Positions 1 through 6,591 of a DNA stretch of 7,958 nucleotides are shown piece by piece. The first letter of the stretch is position 1; every line of letters starts with the position of its first letter. Under the pieces are notes generated by a model. It was not told the origin of the DNA. It was given only the letters and a program-made list of their open reading frames with translations, and ran no database searches. A program made the translations under genes and the position numbers. The stretch covers positions 1-7,958 of the forward strand of contig SLFV01000114.1 of NCBI GenBank assembly GCA_007124075.1. Reading direction: 5' to 3'. Source of the DNA: Roseimaritima sp. GTDB taxonomy: Bacteria > Planctomycetota > Planctomycetia > Pirellulales > Pirellulaceae.

Positions 1-803
1 AGTTCCTTCCCCGTTTCGGGATCATGTCCCGAGATATCATCGCCACCAACCATAAGAAGCTCGTTTCGGCCAGCATGTTGGATCGGTACGGGCGTGCTGA
101 ATGCTTCCTTGGATTCTTCCACCGCATCACTGGTGCGGATGTGTCGCCACAATTCATCTCCTGTTTTGGGATCCAGGGCCAGCAAATAGGATTCGATCCC
201 CGTCAGTCTCGCTCCGCCGCGATTCTCCTTGCGGTAGTCTCGTTGCAGAATCTGCAAATACAACCTCCCCTCATGCAGCAGTGGGCTGGTACTGAAGGTC
301 CACATGAATGCAAACGGTCCCAAATCTTTCCGCCATTGTTGCTGACCTTCGAAATCGAAGCTAACCAGATCTCCGTTGCCGTAAAAAAAGACCACCCGTT
401 GGCCATCGGTGGCGGGGGTCGGAGAAGAGAAGGTACTGCGCGTATCCCGGCGAACCTCGTCTGCAATTTCGCGGCTCCAAAGCAGACTACCATCCGTGCG
501 ATCATAGCAAAGGGCCAAGATTTTTTCGGCTTGAGTGTCAACACTGGAGACAAAGAGATGTTTGCCATGCACAACGGGTGTGGCTGCACTTGGTCCTGGC
601 AAATCGATGCTCCACCGAACATTTGTCTCCTGGTCAAACTTTCCGGGCAAACCCGTTGTCGGTGAACTACCGTTGTGATGGGGGCCGCGAAACTGGCTCC
701 AATGCGGTTCGGCTAGCGCCAGGCCAGCAAGCCAAAGGCTACCGCAAGTGATGCAAGTTATGAGGGGCAGCAGGAACAGACGGGAACGAATGTCATTTTG
801 CAT
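1..803 (-). CDS. Exported PQQ-like beta-propeller protein, N-terminal part (runs off left edge)
   Basis: The reverse strand is open from an ATG at 803-801 to the window edge, giving 267 residues. It begins with a Sec-type signal peptide: basic start (R6, R8), hydrophobic stretch over residues 9-30, and a likely cleavage after ALA near residue 31. The mature start reads WSQFRGP (35-41), an opening I know from planctomycete proteins with PQQ/BamB-like propellers. At least four blades follow, each with a TP/SP-V..G..L/V strand and mostly closed by a G-x-x-x-W turn: about 74-113, 126-162, 172-221 and 236-267. Typical elements are LALDPKTGDELW (208-219) and HDPETGKE (260-267). The fold is clear; cofactor and function are not. 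Such proteins may be dehydrogenases, assembly factors or binding scaffolds, and no catalytic residue can be assigned from this part. The start has only a weak ribosome site. The gene diverges from the SOD gene. Confidence 0.88.
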   Translation of the reverse strand, partial: MQNDIRSRLFLLPLITCITCGSLWLAGLALAEPHWSQFRGPHHNGSSPTTGLPGKFDQETNVRWSIDLPGPSAATPVVHGKHLFVSSVDTQAEKILALCYDRTDGSLLWSREIADEVRRDTRSTFSSPTPATDGQRVVFFYGNGDLVSFDFEGQQQWRKDLGPFAFMWTFSTSPLLHEGRLYLQILQRDYRKENRGGARLTGIESYLLALDPKTGDELWRHIRTSDAVEESKEAFSTPVPIQHAGRNELLMVGGDDISGHDPETGKE

Positions 804-1121
804 GGTTGTCAGCACCGCAATTCAGGAAGGATGAAAGTTCAAGAACCGTTGGCGGGGGCCTTCAGCGTTGGTGCTTTTCCCCCGCGGCTCCAGTTCGCCA
901 AACTGGTTGCTTCACGATTCTAGCAGGAACAGGAGTGCGAGGTACATCAGTGCCGCGTCACAGGCTGGCAACCTGGCAAATTTTTTTGTGTTGGCCGTTA
1001 TCGCCGCCCGCCCACCAATAGTCGCTGACATTTTTACTGACACTGACCCTGCGCAATGCATTCGTGTTAAAATGGAACGGTTGTGTTTAATCTGTTCGAT
1101 CACCCTCTTTGGAGCTGATTT
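804..1121. other. Divergent intergenic region between propeller and SOD genes
   Basis: This 318-base stretch has short open frames on both strands, but they overlap each other and none resembles a protein or has a convincing ribosome site. It therefore probably holds the two divergent promoters. Visible structure on the propeller side includes a 7-bp GC-rich inverted repeat (GCGGGGG at 852-858 and CCCCCGC at 879-885) and a 6-bp inverted repeat with a 5-base centre (CCAGTT at 890-895, AACTGG at 901-906). On the SOD side there is a CTGACA-type repeat cluster and an extended -10 element, described separately. Confidence 0.6.
1037..1073 (+). promoter_or_regulatory. Candidate promoter of the SOD gene
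   Basis: An extended -10 element, TG-T-TAAAAT, lies at 1065-1073; the hexamer 1068-1073 matches TATAAT at five of six positions. The upstream -35 is poor: CTGACC at 1043-1048 matches TTGACA at four of six with a long 19-base spacer, so recognition would depend on the extended -10. The predicted start of transcription is near 1080, leaving a leader of about 40 bases. This is a motif reading only. Confidence 0.35.
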
Positions 1122-1871
1122 ATGACGTCTCCCCAAGCTTGTAGTGCTAGTCCTCAAACGACCTCGCGTCGAGACTTTATTCGTGCATCTGGTGGTGCCT
1201 TAGCAGCGGTCGGTTTGGCTGGCAGTGCGTCTTCACTATGGGCCGCCCCGGTGGAGGATTCGTTTTCTTTGCCTTCGCTGCCGTATGCCTACGATGCTTT
1301 GGCTCCGGTTATTGATGCGCAGACAATGATGATTCATCACACCAAGCATCACCAAGGGTACATCAACAACCTGAATGCGGTGGTTAGTCAGGAGTCCAGT
1401 TTGGCAGGAAAGTCGCTGGTAGAGTTGCTGAAGCATCTGGATAGCATTCCGGCTGCGGTTCGGACCGCAGTTCGCAACAATGGCGGTGGACATGCCAACC
1501 ACATGCTTTTTTGGCAGGTGATGCAAGCACCGCGCGAGGCCGGCAAACCATCTGGCAAGCTGGGGGAGGCAATAGCGTCCAAATTCGGCTCTTTTGCAAA
1601 CTTCAAGGAACAGTTCACAAAAGCCGCGATGGGCCAGTTCGGTAGCGGTTGGGCTTGGCTGGTTGTTGGCGATGGCGGTTTGGAAGTGGTTGCAACGGCG
1701 AATCAGGACAATCCGATATCCACCGGGAAGACGCCGATTCTAGGTATTGATGTGTGGGAACATGCATATTATCTGAATTACCAGAATCGTCGGGCGGATT
1801 ACGTGGACGCTTGGTGGAAGGTCGTCAACTGGGAGCAGGTTGCAATGTTCATGCAAAAAGCTGCCTCCTAA
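1122..1871 (+). CDS. Tat-exported superoxide dismutase, Fe/Mn family (Mn-type residues)
   Basis: This 249-residue protein converts superoxide to oxygen and hydrogen peroxide. The N-terminus is a twin-arginine signal (SRRDFI, residues 15-20, then hydrophobic A22-L39) with likely cleavage near A41-A42, so the folded metalloenzyme should be exported. The mature part starts [13 protein letters not shown] (48-60), like E. coli SodA. The metal ligands are H72 (in IHHTKHH), H127 (in [10 protein letters not shown]), D210 and H214 (in DVWEHAYYL); H76 and Y80 fill the second-sphere and gateway positions. Gly at the GGH position (G123) and Q195 in TANQDNP are the Mn-type pattern; Fe-type enzymes carry Gln at the first site instead. 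Manganese or cambialistic use is therefore expected but not proven. GGAG at 1111-1114 lies seven bases before the ATG and fixes the start. It is monocistronic by context, with a strong hairpin just downstream. I give no symbol because sodA and sodB cannot be separated safely from sequence alone. Confidence 0.95.
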   Translation: MTSPQACSASPQTTSRRDFIRASGGALAAVGLAGSASSLWAAPVEDSFSLPSLPYAYDALAPVIDAQTMMIHHTKHHQGYINNLNAVVSQESSLAGKSLVELLKHLDSIPAAVRTAVRNNGGGHANHMLFWQVMQAPREAGKPSGKLGEAIASKFGSFANFKEQFTKAAMGQFGSGWAWLVVGDGGLEVVATANQDNPISTGKTPILGIDVWEHAYYLNYQNRRADYVDAWWKVVNWEQVAMFMQKAAS

Positions 1872-1899
1872 ACCGGATCGATCAGAGTTTCTGTTGCTT

Positions 1900-1936
1900 G
1901 AAATGCGGTTCGCTCAAACGCAGCGAACCGCATTTC
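1900..1936 (+). terminator. Perfect 15-bp inverted repeat after SOD, probable terminator
   Basis: The arms at 1900-1914 and 1922-1936 are exact reverse complements over 15 bases (left arm GAAATGCGGTTCGCT) with a 7-base loop. The hairpin begins 29 bases after the SOD stop codon. No T-tract follows on the plus strand and no clear one on the minus strand, so it is not a textbook intrinsic terminator. It may instead block 3'-end exonucleases or be an extragenic palindrome. Confidence 0.5.
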
Positions 1937-2102
1937 CGTTGCGCAAATTGCCTAGTCGCTGGAATGTGATTGGTTTTTGTTGTTGGCGGAAGAAAGTTTT
2001 TCCAAAGTGCGACTTGTTCTGGAATCAATTACGATACATCTGTAAAGCGATCTTCCCGCGCTGACCAGGATTGAGCGGTTCTGTAGTAACGGCAAACAAG
2101 CA

Positions 2103-3260
2103 ATGAGCCTAACATCTGACGCTGTCGAATCGTCTGAACCGACTCTTGAACGTTTTGTGCAATGGTTACAGCAAATCGGCTTGTCGGAGACCCACCTGCA
2201 ACCGGCAGCAGGATTCGTGACAAAAGTGGGGGGGGTGCCTCTGCTGGAAGTTGTTCCCGCAGTTGACCCTCAGCATGTACGCGAACTCTCAGGCGTCTTG
2301 CTGGGATGCTATCAGTTCCCTGGTGGAAGGTTTGAACTGGCTGGTTGCACTCTGGATCCGCGTCCATTCCTGCGGCTTTCACTGACCGACCAGTCCGGTC
2401 GGTTGCGTCATTTTTGGTTTGGGACCGACGGTCAGGAGTGCCAGGCGGAGTTTGTCCGGCGTCTCGGGCTGAATAACTTGGTACCAATCGAACGGCGATT
2501 GCGTGCTGCGGAGGAAGGTCGACTGCAGCAATGGGTCAATGTTGGCTTGTCGCAAGTCAATTCGTTGCTTGCAGCGTCCGCGCTTGGCCCCGAGAAGTTA
2601 ATCGCCGCAACAATCGTGTGGTGCCGATGGAGTGAGGGCACGATCGTTTTTTTCGTCAAAGACCGTGTCGTATGTCGTCTCCGATTTTCGGGCTGGGCTG
2701 GCGACTTTCTCAATGGTCACCAGTCCCCGCCTCCGTACCAATGTCTCGAATCGGGTTGCACCGGCTACAATTTGACATTGCTGGAAGATGGTACGTTAAC
2801 CACCGTAGAGGCAACCGCTGTTTGCGCGCAGAGCGGTCAGAGGACGCTTGCGTGTCGTTTGGAACGTTGTTCTCTGACGGGGAAATCGGTGCTTGCCGGC
2901 TACTTGACGAAGTGTCCGATTCAAGGCGAGAAAATGTTGCCGGACCTCATGCAACGCTGCGGTTGGTGCCAGCGTTTGGTCTGTCCTGGCAGCTTGGAAA
3001 ATCAACTATGCAGTGACTGTCGAACGGAACAAAGGGTTGATGTCTCGGTGGCACCTTGGCGAGGCATGATTGCGTCGTTTCCCCAGGCCGACCGCTATGG
3101 TGCCTGGGTTGGTTGGAAAGACGACAGCCAAGCCATTTTGCGTGGGCGCTGCTTGTCGAGTGAAATCGCTTTGCAGGCGTCGCTACCTGAGGTCAAATTG
3201 CGGAAGGTGTGGCGGCGGTTCCGTTTCCGACGTCGTTGGGGAGAATTGCAGGTTGACTGA
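2103..3260 (+). CDS. Cysteine-repeat (putative zinc-binding) protein of unknown function
   Basis: This 385-residue protein has no signal peptide or membrane segment, so it is probably cytoplasmic. I do not recognise a named family, although the cysteine-rich part resembles planctomycete hypothetical proteins I have seen. Residues 1-200 look like a mixed alpha/beta region (for example FVQWLQQIGL at 18-27, and strands around 168-195). Residues 214-306 are the striking part: CLESGC (214-219), then four units of exactly 15 residues starting at C241, C256, C271 and C286. The consensus is C-x-x-[S/T/Q]-G-x-x-x-L-x-x-x-L-x-[R/K]; the last unit deviates. It carries CGWC (286-289) and is followed by CSDC (303-306), a plausible four-cysteine zinc site. 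C251, C294 and C350 are extra. The C-terminus is strongly basic (RKVWRRFRFRRRW, 367-379). The start has only a weak ribosome site. Regulatory, nucleic-acid-binding or structural roles are all possible; none is shown. Confidence 0.85.
   Translation: MSLTSDAVESSEPTLERFVQWLQQIGLSETHLQPAAGFVTKVGGVPLLEVVPAVDPQHVRELSGVLLGCYQFPGGRFELAGCTLDPRPFLRLSLTDQSGRLRHFWFGTDGQECQAEFVRRLGLNNLVPIERRLRAAEEGRLQQWVNVGLSQVNSLLAASALGPEKLIAATIVWCRWSEGTIVFFVKDRVVCRLRFSGWAGDFLNGHQSPPPYQCLESGCTGYNLTLLEDGTLTTVEATAVCAQSGQRTLACRLERCSLTGKSVLAGYLTKCPIQGEKMLPDLMQRCGWCQRLVCPGSLENQLCSDCRTEQRVDVSVAPWRGMIASFPQADRYGAWVGWKDDSQAILRGRCLSSEIALQASLPEVKLRKVWRRFRFRRRWGELQVD
2823..3002 (+). repeat. Four 45-base (15-codon) cysteine repeat units within the gene
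   Basis: The units lie at 2823-2867, 2868-2912, 2913-2957 and 2958-3002. They encode residues starting CAQSG, CSLTG, CPIQG and CGWCQ. The repeat is plain in the protein but strongly diverged in the DNA, so it is an old duplication kept by selection on the protein rather than a recent tandem expansion. Confidence 0.75.
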
Positions 3261-3356
3261 ATCCACCTCCCTTGCCAAACGGTTGGTGAACGATCTAGCC
3301 AACCCTCCTGTGTCTGCCCTCCTATCACCCACGCTCACAGGGTGGATCCGCAGGTG

Positions 3357-3368
3357 AGCTTGCAAGCT
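3357..3368. repeat. Perfect 12-base palindrome AGCTTGCAAGCT
   Basis: This exact two-fold symmetric 12-mer lies in the gap between the cysteine-repeat gene and the small exported protein gene. It is flanked by GTG on the left and, after GG, CAC on the right. It sits just upstream of a weak extended -10-like sequence (TG-T-TATTGT, 3374-3382), so an operator role is conceivable. A palindrome of this size can also arise by chance. Confidence 0.3.
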
Positions 3369-3407
3369 GGCACTGTTATTGTTTAGGCTTCCACGGTTCC
3401 AAGTGGG

Positions 3408-3443
3408 CCGCTGAGGGGGCACGCTTGAAGTCCCCCCTTGCGG
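3408..3443 (+). promoter_or_regulatory. GC-rich hairpin in the leader of the small exported protein gene
   Basis: AGGGGG (3414-3419) pairs with CCCCCT (3433-3438). CCGC (3408-3411) can extend the stem with GCGG (3440-3443) across a small asymmetric bulge, leaving a 13-base loop. It ends 50 bases before the ATG of the downstream gene and has no T-tract. It could be an mRNA-stabilising or attenuating leader element, or a terminator-like structure for the upstream gene. The assignment rests on base pairing only. Confidence 0.35.
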
Positions 3444-3493
3444 CTGCCGTTACGACCAATAGCAGCACCTCGCGTTTGATAAGGATTTTTTAG

Positions 3494-3835
3494 ATGATTT
3501 CTCGCCGAAAGATGATTTCCCGCGTTGTCACCGCCGCGTCGATTGCCGTAGTCGGTTCCCAGGCCGCATTTGCAGACAGTCCGAAAGAAGAGGTTCGGTA
3601 TCGACTGGTGAATTGGAAGTCCAAATGCATTCACGATGCCGAATTGGCAGAAAGTCTGGTCAAGACGCTAACCGATCTGAAATGTGAGGTTCGAAAAATG
3701 GGGCACGACGGGCATTTGGACGTCAAATATCGTTGCCCCGAATGGCGTAAGATGACCCTGAAAACCCACGAGGACGCACACAAGTGGGAGGCGTGGTTAA
3801 AACACTACGGCTTTGAAACGCAACATATCCACTAA
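3494..3835 (+). CDS. Small exported His-rich protein, conserved-looking, unknown function
   Basis: This 113-residue protein begins with a signal peptide: basic MISRRKMISR, hydrophobic VVTAASIAVVG (11-21), and a likely cleavage after AFA at residue 27. The SRRKM motif resembles a twin-arginine signal but is not a strong match, so Sec export is equally possible. The mature part is about 86 residues. It has three cysteines (C45, C64, C81) and many histidines (H47, H71, H74, H92, H96, H104, H111, H113), including HDGH (71-74), HEDAH (92-96) and a C-terminal HIH. Metal binding is therefore possible but unproven. The odd cysteine count leaves one unpaired unless it binds metal or dimerises. I recall similar secreted small proteins in planctomycetes but no assigned function. 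AAGGA at 3481-3485, eight bases before the ATG, supports the start. The gene is preceded by a 233-base gap with a hairpin and converges with the DUF1552 gene. Confidence 0.82.
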   Translation: MISRRKMISRVVTAASIAVVGSQAAFADSPKEEVRYRLVNWKSKCIHDAELAESLVKTLTDLKCEVRKMGHDGHLDVKYRCPEWRKMTLKTHEDAHKWEAWLKHYGFETQHIH

Positions 3836-3877
3836 AGGCGGGGGTGTTGTCCGCTCCAAGGTGTTGCTTCGCGGGCC

Positions 3878-3899
3878 TAACCAGCTTTTGGGGTGGTTA
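3878..3899. terminator. Weak hairpin between convergent genes
   Basis: TAACCA (3878-3883) and TGGTTA (3894-3899) form a 6-bp stem in the 95-base gap between the convergent 3' ends of the small exported protein and DUF1552 genes. Reading in the plus direction, a short TTT run follows. The location suits a bidirectional terminator, but the stem is short. Confidence 0.25.
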
Positions 3900-3930
3900 T
3901 TTCCGGTCGGCTTAGCCTTCTTCTCCTGCT

Positions 3931-5247
3931 CTACGACAACGACAACGGGCCGCCACCGCAAAAGTCGGGGTTGCCGAAGGTCGAAAGATGATGACCGAAA
4001 GGCTGTGCTAACGCCATCAGCAAGCGATTGTGGTAAACATCCTTCAGGTCGATCGCACGATTCATCGCAACGTCCATCCCCCCGCCGATCAACACAAAGG
4101 GGATGTTGTTCAGCGTGTGCGAATTTCCCTCGCCCAGCTCATTTGTCCAAACGATGGTAGTGTTGTCCAGCAAGCTTCCCTGACCTCCAGGTTCAGGCGT
4201 CTCCCGCAAGCGTTGTGCCAAGTAAGCGACCTGCTCGGCGTACCAGTGATTGATTTTGGTAAGCTGCTGCTGGGCTTCTTCGTTAGAATTTGGTTCGTGC
4301 GAAAGATCGTGGTGCCCCCGTTCGACATCCAGCCATCGCATTTTCGCACCACCCACACTGCGGGTGTATTGTAACGTGGCAATTCGCGAGAAATCGTTTT
4401 GGAAACTGTTGACCATCATATCGATTTGCATCGTACTGATTTTCGGCATATTATCATTGTTGTCCTCCACACCCTGCTCCAATGCAGGCATAGCATGAAG
4501 GATTTCGGATTGTTGATTTTGTTTTAACTCCTGCTCGGTTTGCCGAACGAATTCGGCATGTTGTTCCAGCAGGCGTCGATCCTCCCGACTTAGCCGCCGA
4601 CTGACTTTCTCTAAATCTTCGCGAACGTCATCAAGCAAGCTCTTAAGCATCTCGCGATCCTCCATCCGACCATAAAGTTTGTTGAACATTTGATACGGAT
4701 CATCGATCGGTGCAATCGGCTGGTTCGGGCCAGCGTAGACCATCCGAGTCCAGGTGTCGGCAACCTTTGGTACCGAAACACCAAACTCCAAAGAGCCAAA
4801 ATTGGTTCGCGTTTCCGGGCTTTGCTGTAAGAAATTCTTGATCTCTTGATCGATCGACTGCCCGCTTGCCCAGCCTGCTGGCGTATGCGATCCACCCTGA
4901 ATGTTTCCCGGGTACAATTCGGTCCCGGTCAGCAGGCAGCCGATCCCGCGCATGTGGCTGTCGCCATCCCCTTTCACCTTGTCGTGAACCCCTTTGACGA
5001 TCAAAAGCTGGTCTCGGAACGGCTCCAGCGGAACAAGCGATTCCTTTAAATCGTACTCCGACCCCATCGTGTCGGGCCAGAAGGTCTTTTTCACAACCCC
5101 GTTGGGACTAAAAATGACGACCAAACGTCGCTTCCGCTGCATACTGCCAGCAAAGCAGAGGCTTGGCAAGTTCGACAAGAAAGGAACGGCGGCTGTACTT
5201 AACCCAAGGGTTTGAATGAATTCACGTCGGCTGCGGGGAGTCATCAT
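3931..5247 (-). CDS. Tat-exported DUF1552 (HXXSHH-type) protein
   Basis: This 438-residue protein of the planctomycete DUF1552 family has unknown biochemical function. It starts [16 protein letters not shown], a clear twin-arginine signal (SRREF, 6-10), with cleavage likely near CFAG (31-34). Family landmarks in order are [10 protein letters not shown] (43-52), [12 protein letters not shown] (97-110), GQSIDQEI (129-136), a charged helical, probably coiled-coil section (about 196-250), [10 protein letters not shown] (309-318), KINHWYAEQ (331-339), [11 protein letters not shown] (357-367) and [17 protein letters not shown] (374-390). The signature HHxxSHH reads HHDLSHE, with Glu as the last residue. 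An open frame continues 87 codons upstream into the SDR gene, but AGGA just before the double ATG and the signal position support a start at 5247 (or 5244). The family normally sits beside DUF1592/DUF1587-type cytochrome-like genes; none is seen here. A promoter lies about 120 bases upstream. Confidence 0.92.
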   Translation of the reverse strand: MMTPRSRREFIQTLGLSTAAVPFLSNLPSLCFAGSMQRKRRLVVIFSPNGVVKKTFWPDTMGSEYDLKESLVPLEPFRDQLLIVKGVHDKVKGDGDSHMRGIGCLLTGTELYPGNIQGGSHTPAGWASGQSIDQEIKNFLQQSPETRTNFGSLEFGVSVPKVADTWTRMVYAGPNQPIAPIDDPYQMFNKLYGRMEDREMLKSLLDDVREDLEKVSRRLSREDRRLLEQHAEFVRQTEQELKQNQQSEILHAMPALEQGVEDNNDNMPKISTMQIDMMVNSFQNDFSRIATLQYTRSVGGAKMRWLDVERGHHDLSHEPNSNEEAQQQLTKINHWYAEQVAYLAQRLRETPEPGGQGSLLDNTTIVWTNELGEGNSHTLNNIPFVLIGGGMDVAMNRAIDLKDVYHNRLLMALAQPFGHHLSTFGNPDFCGGGPLSLS

Positions 5248-5371
5248 TATCGTTCCTGAGATTTGTTTGGGCGGGAATTTATCAAAATCGCCGCAAGTCG
5301 TGTGCCGCCAGCGGACGTTGCTATGCGGATGAACGTCGTCTGGATCTGGAGCCTTGCAAGTTAACCGGTTT

Positions 5372-5400
5372 ATTGTATCGGTATCGGCGAAAGCGTTCAA
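5372..5400 (-). promoter_or_regulatory. Sigma70-like promoter of the DUF1552 gene
   Basis: On the minus strand TTGAAC (5400-5395) and TACAAT (5377-5372) are separated by exactly 17 bases. They match the -35 consensus at four of six and the -10 consensus at five of six positions. It is the best promoter-like pair I found in this window. Transcription would begin near 5365, giving a leader of about 118 bases before the ATG at 5247. A CGATAC repeat overlaps the spacer and -10. It indicates that DUF1552 is transcribed independently of the SDR gene. Confidence 0.55.
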
Positions 5401-5450
5401 ATCGTTTATCGGTTTGCGAGACGGATCAATCTGCATGTCGACATCCCGCA

Positions 5451-6428
5451 TTACCGAGGGCGGAGCGAACGTGCGATCAGAGCGTCCAGGATCGAATCTG
5501 GTAACCACTTCGTCAGTTGATGGACGGCGACCGCATCCAAGCCGATTTGGTAGCGGCTGCGAGGTCTTTTGACCGTCAAGGCCCGGTGGATGACTTTGGC
5601 AACGCGTTTGGGATTGCCCCGATGTTTTTCGTACCGATGCAACAGGGTTTGCAGCCGTAACAAATAGGGACGATAACGCTGCTGAATGCTGGCTTCCATT
5701 GATTCCAGTCCCGCGATCGCCTCCCGTTCGCTCCGGTCGAAAATCCCTGTTGCCATTCTCCCCGGTCGCACCATGATCACCGGAATCGTTTGCGAGCCGC
5801 CCTCGGAGAGGGGCGAACGGTCTGGCCGATAGCCAAAAAAACGACCAATCTGACCGAAGCTTGACCTTGGCAGCGATTCCTTTTTGCTCGGGTATACAAG
5901 TTGAAGCTCGCGACGCATCGAGTCAGCGATCAGGTCCAGGGCAGATTTTGACGCGGCGTACGTTCCCAGAAACGGCAACGCCAACGAACCAGCAGCGGAG
6001 CCAACATGAACGATGCGTCCGTTTCCGCGACGGATGAGAGGCAACAGCGCTTGCGATACCAGAATTGGTCCAAGCACGTTGGTGTGAAACTGGTTGGTCA
6101 ATTGGCTTGTCGATAGTCCCTCCAGCGGCCCGGCCAGAGCGACGCCCGCATTGTTTACCAAACCCGCAACACCAGAGGTTGCGATGCCCGCCACTTGCTG
6201 AGCCGCAAGTCGAATTGACGATTCATCGGTAACGTCCAGACGCAGCGGGACCGCAGCGGGGCCAAGTGTCTGGGATAGCATCGGGGCCGCCTCCGGCCTG
6301 CGGTAACCAGCGATCACGCGGAATCCCTCTTGGGACAGCAGCCTGGCGGTTTCCAGGCCGATGCCACTGCTGGCACCAGTGATCAAAACCGTCGGGTTGT
6401 GATTTGCCGCATCCCCTGGTCGATTCAT
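5451..6428 (-). CDS. Short-chain dehydrogenase/reductase (SDR family, NAD(P)-dependent)
   Basis: This 325-residue cytoplasmic oxidoreductase has the full classical SDR set. It has the cofactor loop TGASSGIG (17-24), D65 in RLDVTD for the adenine pocket, VNNAG (91-95), N117, catalytic S144 (VGSAAGS), YxxxK as Y157 and K161, and RPG (221-223). GYRRP after the second strand, with basic residues where NAD enzymes have Asp, hints at NADP preference; this is an inference. The C-terminal part ([15 protein letters not shown] at 282-296, then LPDSILDAL) resembles the retinol/17-beta-hydroxysteroid-type SDR group, but the substrate is unknown. Residues about 179-213 (SKKES to EGGSQ) form an insertion before the RPG strand. 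The chosen ATG at 6428 has GGAA eight bases upstream. An alternative GTG at 6470 with AGG upstream would add 14 residues. It lies on the same strand as the kinase gene, 163 bases upstream, so co-transcription is possible. Confidence 0.92.
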   Translation of the reverse strand: MNRPGDAANHNPTVLITGASSGIGLETARLLSQEGFRVIAGYRRPEAAPMLSQTLGPAAVPLRLDVTDESSIRLAAQQVAGIATSGVAGLVNNAGVALAGPLEGLSTSQLTNQFHTNVLGPILVSQALLPLIRRGNGRIVHVGSAAGSLALPFLGTYAASKSALDLIADSMRRELQLVYPSKKESLPRSSFGQIGRFFGYRPDRSPLSEGGSQTIPVIMVRPGRMATGIFDRSEREAIAGLESMEASIQQRYRPYLLRLQTLLHRYEKHRGNPKRVAKVIHRALTVKRPRSRYQIGLDAVAVHQLTKWLPDSILDALIARSLRPR

Positions 6429-6591
6429 CCATTTCGTTCCGTGACGTTGCGCTGTCTGTTTATGAAACACCGCAGGTACCTGTAGCAGTAATGTAATGGA
6501 TTGACGCCACGTACCCCATAAAAGTGGTGCTCATGTCCATCCGCGGTCCACACGGGTGAGGGGGGCCCAGTAAACCGTCAAGGACGTTGGC

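Noticed and set aside
24..665. Long plus-strand open frame of 213 codons, and a minus-strand frame at 203-637
   Set aside because: Both are out-of-frame shadows of the propeller gene, whose own frame gives a signal peptide and four blade repeats across the same bases.
700..714. AATGCGGTTCG shared between the propeller gene and the 1900-1936 inverted repeat, as a possible dispersed repeat
   Set aside because: The copy at 701-711 encodes conserved propeller sequence just after the signal peptide, has no second arm nearby, and is short enough to be chance.
806..1157. Overlapping short open frames on both strands in the divergent gap
   Set aside because: They overlap one another, lack a convincing ribosome site and do not resemble any protein; the gap is better read as two promoters.
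3813..4498. Plus-strand open frames across the DUF1552 3' half
   Set aside because: They are antisense shadows of a well-supported gene and show no recognisable protein features.
5248..5508. Upstream extension of the DUF1552 reading frame by 87 codons
   Set aside because: It would overlap the SDR 3' end, place the twin-arginine signal internally and ignore the AGGA site and promoter; it is an open frame by chance.
6471..6591. Terminator or promoter between the kinase and SDR genes
   Set aside because: I found only GGGCCC and CCGCGG palindromes and a short TGGAC direct repeat; no stem with a T-tract and no convincing -35/-10 pair.
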